Made by a program: the position numbers and the translations under genes | The notes under the pieces: generated by a model | What the model was told of the DNA's origin: nothing | What the model saw: only the letters and a program-made list of their open reading frames with translations | Databases searched by the model: none | In this document: positions 55,480-64,000 of the stretch, in pieces | Layout: each line of letters starts with the position of its first letter | How positions within the stretch are numbered: position 1 is the first letter of the stretch | DNA from: Deinandra increscens subsp. villosa | Lineage: Eukaryota; Streptophyta; Magnoliopsida; Asterales; Asteraceae | Length of the DNA stretch: 64,000 nucleotides | Direction: 5' to 3' | Assembly (NCBI GenBank): GCA_039602395.1 | Contig: JBCNJP010000017.1 | Location: forward strand, 18,136,729 to 18,200,728

Positions 55480-57299
55480 ACAAAAGTTCATTGTAGACCC
55501 CTTTAAATTTGTAGACCCCGTAGACCCCTCTAATCACCATTAGATCATTTATTTTAATGGCTGAGATTGATTTGCTTAAGTTAATGGGATTTTTAAACTA
55601 AATCACGCGGAGGGGCTTTAATGTAATTTTACATTTTACGTTTAGATTAGAACTCACGTCAATCGGTCATCCATATACGATCTGATCTGAAAACCCATCC
55701 GAAACCCTAGAATGTGGAGGGCGAACTTTCAACGATCTCAACCTTCTTCAACGTTTGTGAAGATGATCGATCAATCACTTCTTCAACGAATTCGTCTCAT
55801 CATGTACGCAAGTATTTAGTAGCTTTCTTGATTACTAGGGTTTTCGGTTTGATGATTTTGAAGGAATAATCCATTTTTTCATTTTATGGTTCACGAATTT
55901 TAGGGGTTTTGATTCTCGATTTTTAGGGGTTTGGATCCATCCTCTTCACAAACGTTTAAAATTGATTTTGATGCAATATTGAATTTTCAAATCAGTTAAT
56001 TATATATTGTTGTTTGAACGATTTCTCACTGCTCATCGGTTTTTTTTCTTCTCATCGTCTGTGTTAATTTGAACAACACTTAATACTGCATATCTCGTAT
56101 GGTACTGAGCTTATGCCACAACTATGTTTTATATTTGGAACTACATATATAAGAAGGTAAATGCAGAGTACTCCAAACTGAGTTTAATATTTTTGCAATG
56201 ATTTTAAATAACATAGGTAAAAAGATAGTTTTAGAATATTTTTAACATAAAAGTTAGAAACTCAGTGAGTTTTATGTATCATGAACACTTTGAGTGACGT
56301 TTCTGATATTTCAAAAGGTTCAATGCCTTCAACTTTTGCAATGCATTAGAGTTAATGAAATTAATGTTAGGATAACCTTGCAGGATTGTACAAAGATTGA
56401 AAGAGTTTGTTGGTGATTAGCACTAATGCACATTTCATAAGTGTCCTTGACAGTTCACTTGTCTCTATTTTTACTTGCTTATTTGTATAAGTTATCCATA
56501 ACCACCAACCATAACCACAAGTATCATGTCATCTTGTAAAGTCACCTTTCAATGCTGATTCTTTTTAAAACATTGATGAGGCAATAAGTGTTTAATAAAC
56601 TAATCATTTCTTCATGTCATTGCGTGAACTGTAGCAAGATGGTGTTTTTCACACCTTTGAAAGTATATATATGTTTCTCTGTCTTTTATTTCAGCTGTCA
56701 TACATCACCTGTGGTAGTAATTTTTTAAATTTACCACAAATTTCTTCACTCTATCTTAGACTCTTAGTATGTTGTTGACTATAATTGCAGGCTGAGTTGT
56801 ATAGAATTAAGAAGGCATTTGATAAGGCAGGGTCATTGTACCTGGAAGCACTTAATATTTCATTACGCATGTAGCTCAACATCAGGAGAACAATGCACAC
56901 TTCTTTTCACCGATTATATGCTTCATATACTGGCCACATTGTGCGAAGCAATTTTTTCTAACTATTTGTGTACTTAAATTATTTACAGTGGTTTGGTTCT
57001 AACTGGTTCCTATTTGGACCGGTCCGTTCTCAATGGGAGGCTTGAAGGGTCTAATTTAGATGGTAAATCCTTAAAGAGGACTAGCAGCAAAATTGGGGAT
57101 GCTTCTAGTGGAAATGGAAAGCAGGGAATGGTTGATGCACTAGCAGAGATGACAAAAAGGTAAATAAACTTCATATAGTATGCTACAAATATTACAAGTT
57201 TGCATTTTTATATCTCTTTGTGTTTTGGAAGTCCTATGGTAAAATCACTTGGAAGTTTTAGAAGTTACTGAAATGTGAAAACAAAACTTTTGAATTTGA
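55480..57299 (+). other. Non-coding region with exon-like fragments, headed by GTAGACCCCGTAGACCCCT
   Basis: The head at about 55490-55535 matches the one at about 2490. A small ORF at 55712-55819 starts MWRANFQRSQPSSTF. An open segment at 56791-56874 follows ATAATTGCAG. A 171-bp open segment (56989-57159) is bounded by an acceptor TTATTTACAG and a donor AG|GTAAAT (LVLTGSYLDRSVLNGRLEG...). I cannot name the parent gene; these look like pieces of an intron-bearing gene. Confidence 0.4.
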
Positions 57300-58730
57300 A
57301 TGTAGTCAAAGGATTATTAAGATTTCTTAAACCCAAATTATAACTCACCACAGTTTAAGAGGCTATAAATTGCAGATTAACTCACAAAAATGCATAGATT
57401 GGATTGTAATGTGCTTATAGTTTATAAGTTTAAACTGAGTTTCTTGAAGTAGTTGCATAAAATGTGCTTTTAGTTTATGAGTTTAAACTTCAATTTCATT
57501 AGGTTTTAAACATATGAGGTTTTAATTCCCGATTATGAACTAAAACTCTCTAATGAGTTTTTTAGCATGAGTTTAACATGAACATACGTAGGTAGTAGTT
57601 ACGAGTTTTAAAACTCACAAACTGTATGCTACTAATAACTGAAAAACTTAAACTCTATTGGAGTCTTATGTCCTGCAAGCTTGACTTCAAATTAAAACTC
57701 AAGGTTAGTTAACATGAGTTCTTTTAATATGAGTTTTAATTTGAACAAACTTAAGTTTTACTCATATTGAAGAACCTAATTATACTCACCAAGAGAGTCT
57801 TTTCTGTTTTATTGTCGATTAAACTTGAGATCCAATATGAGTTTTAAAACTCATATTTACATGGTTAATAAGAGTGTTCAATTTATAGTTGGAATGTGAT
57901 TTTTTAACTTCAGATATTTTTCTTCATGTCTGATGGAATTTTGTATCTCTTAATTGTTATTATATGCAAGCCTAAACAAAAGACACACACTATGTATATT
58001 TCTAACTAAACTTGGTGCACACATATTTCATATGCACACACTTACTCAAGAAATCACCATAAGTTGCCACTACATGCAAGCTTTAGCCTTTATGCACCTT
58101 CTCTTCCTATGGCTCCACAATATATATTATAATCAGAATAATAACTAGATATATCAGTGTCTAGTTATTATAAGAACCTAATGTTGTCTAGACTCATTTG
58201 TAAAATTATATCTATTAATTCATATTTTAATTGCATTGCAGATGAGGCGCTTGAAATCACTTACTGTTACTAGGATGGAGCAGGCCATCGACGAGTGATG
58301 CAGGTATTTGTTATGTCTAATATATCATTATATCTATCCATGCTATTTATAGTTATATATTCTTAAACTCAACAGTGAGTTTTTATACTCAACAGTGATT
58401 TTTAAAACTCAACAGTGAGTTTTATACTCAACATTGAGTTTTAAAGTTTGCGGTGAGTTTTAAGCGAGTTCTGTACAACATTGAGTTTTAAAGTTTGAAG
58501 GAAGTTTAAAAAAACAGTGAGTTTTATAATTTGTGAGTTTTAAACTCAGTAGTGAGTTTTATAATTTGCAATGAGTTTTAAAGTTCAACAATGAGTTGAA
58601 TAGAAAGTTTTAAAGTTTGACGTGAGTTTAGAAAACAGTGAGTTTTATTAGTGAGATTTATCATTGAGTTTAAACCCTGGGTTTAAACTTGCAATAATGA
58701 GTTTTTTAAACTTGATTTGAGTACACCTGT
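57300..58730. repeat. Palindromic-word array C, second block
   Basis: Sparse at first (57340-57880), then dense from about 58365 to 58700. GAGTTTTAAA/TTTAAAACTC words are spaced 15-30 bp, mostly AACAGTGAGTTTTA in plus orientation. A short exon-like GCAG|ATGAGGCGCTTGAAATC at about 58241 interrupts the two parts. Confidence 0.75.
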
Positions 58731-60350
58731 TAGTTTCTTTTTTTGATTTGTGTATGTTAAGAATTTATTTTCAAATTGTGTCTTTTATAAGAATGAATGT
58801 AGGCATTTGATTTTCTTAAAGTTCAAACAAACCGTATCGATTTTAAATTGAAAAAACTGACATATATCAGTGAGTTTTAATAGAGTTCATTCCATTAACC
58901 TGAACTTTATATATAAAGCTCATATATGATGCCACCATTGTGTTATACATAACTAGGCTAGAGTTAGTTCTTTGTTTGTAATCACAATTTATTCCCTAGT
59001 TAAGCTTGTTATTTCAGTCATTAGTTTATTTTGCAAAACTGAGTTGTAATTATTAATGCTTATAAAAATTATAATTGTTGTGTGTGTCACAAAAAGGAGT
59101 ATTCAACCCCTTTTTTTCTCAAGCTCTTGGTCTTTTTCCTCTACATACAAAGTGTGCTTATGCTCCTTATCCTAAAATAGTATAAGAATTGGGGTTTGTA
59201 TTACTATTTTTTTTACTTCATTTTCAGTAATAATGTTGTTAGTAATTGGCCTATGAGATATTGGCTCAAACCTTACAAGAAATAATCTTCAATGGATGTA
59301 AGTTGGGATGGGTCAGAATGGAGCTTGGAACAAGTAATTTCTCAATGTGGGTCAGAAACAGTTTGGGCAAGGCAGACAGTTGTATCACTTTTTTTTGTTA
59401 ATTAATTAATTCGCTAATACTTTTACAAAACGTTGAAATTACAAACGTCAGGATAAAGTGATTTAGGAGATTGGGGGATTGTATGTATTAAAAATACGCT
59501 TTATGCAACTTCTCAACATGTTTGACCCGCCTTGCCCATCTGACCGGTTTTGTTTTAGCTTGTACTTGTTCATTTGGCCCATTTTGGATAATACATAACC
59601 CAAATCCAAAATTGACCTGTTTAAAGTAAACATATTGAAAATTACAGATTTTTTTTGGTTCTGTTAAAGTTGTTGGGTCACTATAACTGGCATAACCCTT
59701 AAGATGACAATTATAACCCTTAAGATGACAGTTTTTAGACACATATATTTATGTAGTTTCTAACTTTTGTTTTGGTTTTTTTTGCAGGAATGCCCACAAG
59801 TGTGAAGTGTTTACATAATAAATAGACACCCCAGTGGTGAGTGATGGAACTATTTTTTATTTTTTTGTATTCAGGAGAGATGAAAATGATGTCGCTTGGT
59901 CTGGAGACAATAGTTGACCAATTAATCAGATGGTTACTTAACCTATTTTCTGGGTATGATAAGATCCATTAAGTCTTTATGCAAATTTTAATTTTAGTTT
60001 TAGTGGCTATAACTTCAGTAATATTTCGAATTTGTGAAGTATATATGGTTTAATAAGTATTGCATCTTTTACACCATGGCAAAATTAATACTGATAGTTG
60101 ATGATTTCGTACTTGTTATTTGATCAGCAGGCAACCAAAGATATTGATTGTTATGTACTATCCGGTTTGATATGCATCAAACAATGCTCCAAGGAATGCT
60201 AATACATGGTGATTATTACAAAGCATAGGCACCAGAATCATTGAAAAAGTATGTTTCTATCTTATATATAACTGAACTACTATCAGTAACACTTGTAAGG
60301 ACAACTAGCTAACTAGTAGGATCAGCTGGAATACCATTTCTGAGCATGCT
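58731..60350. other. Non-coding, no gene seen
   Basis: AT-rich. A few splice-site-like contexts but no recognisable coding. It separates two blocks of array C. Confidence 0.35.
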
Positions 60351-60640
60351 AAACTATTGAGTTTTAAAACTCACTGTTTAACTCACTGTTCACTTTTAAA
60401 ACTCACCGTCGAGTTTTAAAACTTAACAATGAGTTTTATAATTTTTAGTGAGTTTTATAAAACATAAACTTTTACAGTTTATAGTGAGTTCTAAAAAACG
60501 GTAAGTTTTAAAAAACGGTGAGTTTTAAAAAACGGTGAGTTTTAAAAAATGAGTTTTAAAAACAATAGTGAGTTTTATTAGAGTTTCAATTTAAGTGAGT
60601 TTTAATTTCAGTGAGTTTTAATAACTATTGCTGATTTTGT
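60351..60640. repeat. Palindromic-word array C, third block
   Basis: About 15 words in 290 bp, including three successive AAAAAACGGTGAGTTTTA-type units (60490-60545). Orientation changes from AAAACTCAC to GTGAGTTTT at about 60410. Confidence 0.85.
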
Positions 60641-61649
60641 CCAGGTACATCAATGTCTTGCATTTGTTTGCTCTTTAGCCTACACCATTAAGCAAGTACA
60701 GTCTCTGGTGAACCGCCCTAACATTACTACGTGTGGCAAAAGCTTAGGTGACCTGGGTCGGTAGAACTACCCGTCGTTTTCTGTTGTTTTGGGAAGTCAA
60801 CAATCTATGGTTTCGGTAAGACCATGGAACATGTCCGTTTCATATCCTAAAGGTGAGAGGATAGCATGACAAAAACAGAGGGAGAGGCAGGGGTGAACGA
60901 ACAGGTTGAAGGATGGCTGCAGGCTTTTTTTAACCTGCTTTTTTGATAGTGATTTGATGTGTTTTGTCGAACCTTAAGTATGTTTTGATGTATTTTGCTA
61001 ACTTTCTTTACAAGTATGGATGAAATCAAATGTGGTTTTGATGTATTTTGTTAACTTTGGATGAAACTAGATGCATGGTTTGGATGGTTTCGATGTAACT
61101 TGAACAAAATTAGACCATTTTATTGATGTGCAAATTAATTATTGTTACTTTCGGACCATGTACAACAAACATTGAGCAATTAGCTTGCTCACTGTGCATT
61201 TAGTTCACTGCATAAAAATAGTCATTTGGTCACTGCAAATTAATTACTTCATGTGTAGAATTATATATGAAACAATAGTCATGCATTCATTAAACACTTC
61301 AAATATGTGTCATTTGCTCACAACAACCATTTGGATCAATTACAAACATTCATGAAAATCCATTTGGATCGATTACAGTAGCCATTTGTGCAGAATTATT
61401 TATGAAAAAATAGTCATACATTCATTAAGATCAATTACATCATGAAGCATATTACAATGACAACAATAACTAAACACAAATAATATTTGAAGCTCGTCTT
61501 GGAATCTGCCAAAGCAAGCTTCTCTTTCAATTTCTTATTCTCCTCTTTGCAAGATCAACTTCTGTAACTCCAGATTTTGTATTCTAAACACAAATAATAT
61601 TTGAAGCTCGTCAGTTTTTAACGGTCGGACCGGTTTTTGCTCACTCCTA
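60641..61649. other. Non-coding, no gene recognised
   Basis: A direct repeat of AACACAAATAATATTTGAAG lies at about 61474 and 61586. The minus strand between them has a short charged-helix-like frame (ENKKLKEKLALADSKTS), perhaps a coiled-coil gene fragment. GGTCGGACCGGTTTTTGCTC at about 61623 looks like a lone hAT-like terminus. Confidence 0.35.
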
Positions 61650-63095
61650 GTTTAAAGCACAAATAAAACTCACTGAGTTTTAAACTCTTTTTTATAAACT
61701 CACTTATAAAAAGTAAAATTTAGTGAGTTTTAAACTCAACTTTTATAAAAATTCACTCCAAATCAAATACACTACAAATTAAACTCACTTATAAAAAGTA
61801 AAATTTAGTGAGTTTCAATATAGCTTTTAAAACTCACTGAATCAAAGCACAATGTTCATAACCAATGAGTTTTATTATGTCATGAGTTTAAAACTCAGTT
61901 TATTTTTCAGTAAGTTTTATTCAACAGTGAGGTTTGAACTACAACTTAGCAGAGGTAAAAAGTTCGCCATTTAAAAATTAAAAGTCATTGAGTTTTAAGC
62001 ACTGTTTTACAATCTGCTTTATAAAACACACTACAAATTCAATAAACCACAAATAAAACTTAGTTAGTTTTAAAAAGTCACTGTTGAGTTTAAAACTCAT
62101 TATTTAAAAATTAATGTTCTATAAAACTCACTGTTCAGTTTCTATGACAAAGTTGAGTTTTAAAACTCAAAAATGAGTGTAAAACTCACCGAAATTAAAC
62201 TCAGTAGTGAGTTTTATAATTTGTAGTGAGTTTTATAATTTGTAGTGAGTTTTGCAGTGAGTTTAAAACAAAGGTGAGATTATAAAGTGAGTTTTATATT
62301 TGTAGTGAGTTTTAAACTTAACAGTGAGTTTTAAAACTCAACAATGAGATAATAAAGTGAGCTTTATAATTGGCAGTGAGTTTTAAACTCAACGGTGAGT
62401 TTTAAATTTAAGTGAGTTTTAAAACTAACAGTGAGATTATAAAGTGAGTTTTATAATTTGTAGCGAGTTTGAGTTTAGAACTCACTTCAAATTATAAAAC
62501 TCACTGTAAATTATAAAACTCATTGTTGAGTTTAAAACTCACTTCAAATTATAAAACTCACTGTTGAGTTTAGAACTCACTCCAAATTATAAAACTCACT
62601 TTATAATCTCACTGTTAGTTTTAAAACTCACTGCAAATTTAAAACTAACAATTGAGTTATAAAACTCACTACAAATTATAAAACTCAGTGCAAACTCAAC
62701 AATTAGTTTTAAAACTCAACAATGAGATAATAAAGTGAGCTTCATATTTTGCAGTGAGTTTTAAACTCAACGATGAGTTTTATAATTTGTAGTGAGTTTT
62801 AAAACTAACAGTGTGATTATAAAGTAAGTTTTATAATTTGCAGCGGATTTTAAAATCAACAGTGAGTTTTATAATGAGTGAGTTTTAAACTCAACGGTGA
62901 GTTTTATAATTTGTAGTGAGTTTTAAAACTCAACGGTGAGTTTTAAATTTGCAGTGAGTTTTAAAACTAACAGTGAGATTATAAAGTGAGTTTTATAATT
63001 TGGAGTGAGTTCTAAACTCAACACTGAGTGTTATAATTTGAAGTGAATTTAAACTCAACAATGAGTATAATAATTTGCAATGAGTTATACCTTAA
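61650..63095. repeat. Palindromic-word array C, main block (1.4 kb)
   Basis: Near-continuous words of the type AGTGAGTTTTATAATTTG, CAGTGAGTTTTAAACTCAAC and their complements. Orientation switches in domains: mixed to about 62160, mainly GTGAGTTTT to 62470, mainly AAAACTCACT to 62700, then GTGAGTTTT again to 63090. GAGTTT(T)AAAACTC palindromes form wherever words of opposite sense meet. An occasional AACAGTGAGATTATAAAGTG variant recurs. Confidence 0.9.
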
Positions 63096-63215
63096 CTGAG
63101 TTGGAAACCAAACCCTTGTGCAAAAAAACCTTCATAACTAAAGGTCTTACCATGTGAATTGACTAAAATGGTTCTCAAAATCCAAAACTGAAGTCAAATT
63201 TGGAAATATTTTAAG

Positions 63216-63843
63216 CCTAGATGACCTATTTCTTCACATTTTTCATCAAGGCTGACATCTCTTGCATAAAGTCAGCAGAATCTTAATTAGAAAAATGGTA
63301 AATTAACAAGTAATTATCAATTCAGTATAAAGAAAATTAAGGTCTATGGACTAATGATCAGATTACAATAAGAGGAGAATCAATAAAAGGAAAGTAATTA
63401 CCTCGTCTTCTTTATCTTGAGGATCATACAATCTAACATCATACATTGATCTCTTTCTCTAATCTGATAACACTGTTTTATAGCCTAAAATTAAAAATTT
63501 AAAGAGTTGCATTTTATCAAACAGTTGGCAAGCATACCATAACAAAACTGATTATTGCCTAAAGAGCTTCTTGAATTTGTTGTAATTACTTATAGTTTTC
63601 CTAGAAGCGATGGACTCTTTGTCCACTTATCTTGATGCCATTACTACACCAAACAAAATCAAAAATTACACCATCAGATGCTTCTCATCCATTAAAATAA
63701 AAGGTATTAATAGATTGAATTACATCAAAACCAGACTATTACCATGAAAGCTTATGATAAGCACGACGGATCTGCTCGCCGGAGGAATCCACAGAAACGC
63801 CTAGAATGCTGTAATACGACGGAGATCCTTGTTTCGACTCCAT
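63216..63843 (-). pseudogene. DnaJ (J-domain) protein gene copy, decayed
   Basis: Minus-strand exon-like pieces. 63843-63743 (MESKQGSPSYYSILGVSVDS..., EQIRRAYHKLS) ends at a GT donor. About 63643-63575 gives WHQDKWTKSPSLLGK and a frameshifted QQIQEA. About 63484-63402 gives VLSD, a stop, then RKRSMYDVRLYDPQDKEDE with a GT donor. 63283-63220 gives DSADFMQEMSALMKNVKK and a stop. Order and splice positions follow a plant single-J-domain cochaperone that stimulates Hsp70. The invariant HPD is HQD here, and stops and a frameshift are present, so it should not work as a cochaperone. It starts about 120 bp from the end of array C. Confidence 0.85.
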
Positions 63844-64000
63844 CCCCGTCTTGATTTGATGAATTTCCAATCGGAACAGCAACTTTTGAACTTGATTAAT
63901 TTTTGTTGTGCTCGTTACGATGGTGGTCTTCCGGTGGCTGTTGGATTTGCTCGGTGCAAAGTGGCTCTCCGGTGGCTGTTCGGTATGAACGGTTCTACGG
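63844..64000 (-). other. Upstream region of the DnaJ copy
   Basis: Would be the 5'UTR/promoter side. Direct repeat TCCGGTGGCTGTT at about 63930 and 63969. Cut by the window end. Confidence 0.35.

Noticed and set aside
57954..58148. 64-codon frame near array C
   Set aside because: No homology-like features; crosses low-complexity sequence.
55480..64000. Calling the whole region a Helitron
   Set aside because: No Rep/helicase coding and no verified TC...CTRR end with hairpin; left as an open hypothesis.

Overview
The window reads as nuclear DNA of a flowering plant. It holds genes with GT-AG introns, a plant-specific NINJA/AFP co-repressor, a plant glycine-rich RNA-binding protein, and mostly nested LTR retrotransposons plus hAT, PIF/Harbinger, Mutator, CACTA and SINE elements. 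The style of the elements suggests a large-genome eudicot, perhaps Asteraceae, but that is only an inference. Two runs of exactly 500 N (16648-17147 and 37974-38473) are assembly gaps.

Only two host genes look intact, both on the minus strand. A mitochondrial-type glycine-rich RNA-binding protein has four coding exons between 12608 and 14166 and a likely 5'UTR intron reaching about 15.4 kb. A NINJA/AFP-family transcriptional co-repressor has two exons, 35573-36035 and 33801-34174, with a SINE in its intron. A decayed DnaJ-domain gene copy lies at 63.2-63.84 kb.

Layout. 0-0.9 kb: 5' end of a minus-strand LTR element. 1.3-2.4 kb: broken Harbinger transposase. 2.4-5.7 kb: two palindromic-word arrays. 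5.7-9.0 kb: 3' end and LTR of a retroelement, with a hAT element nested in the LTR. 9.0-10.1 kb: a third palindrome array with poly-G tracts. 10.8-12.0 kb: hAT-like element. 12.6-15.4 kb: RNA-binding protein gene, with a Mutator MITE at its promoter. 17-28.6 kb: nested retroelements (solo copia LTR inside a Ty3-gypsy, inside a copia, inside a second gypsy). 28.7-32.5 kb: hAT and Harbinger elements. 33.4 kb: CACTA terminus. 33.8-36.0 kb: NINJA gene. 38.5-42.8 kb: copia pol and LTR next to a second copy of the gypsy LTR-gag. 44.7-46.1 kb: MULE transposase fused to an OTU-like domain. 46.6-53.4 kb: gag-only non-autonomous LTR element with target-site duplications. 53.5-55.5 kb: Athila-like remnant and a gypsy LTR. 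55.5-64 kb: non-coding sequence with gene-fragment-like exons and long GAGTTTTAAAACTC arrays.

The most unusual theme is that at least five unrelated segments each carry their own short palindromic word, repeated many times at irregular spacing (TGCACATGTGCA, TTGCATATATGCAA, GAGTTTTAAAACTC, CCGATCGG, ACCAATTGGT). Two of these arrays occupy the leader between primer-binding site and gag of different LTR elements. A second theme is seven poly-G/C tracts, all 15-16 bases long.
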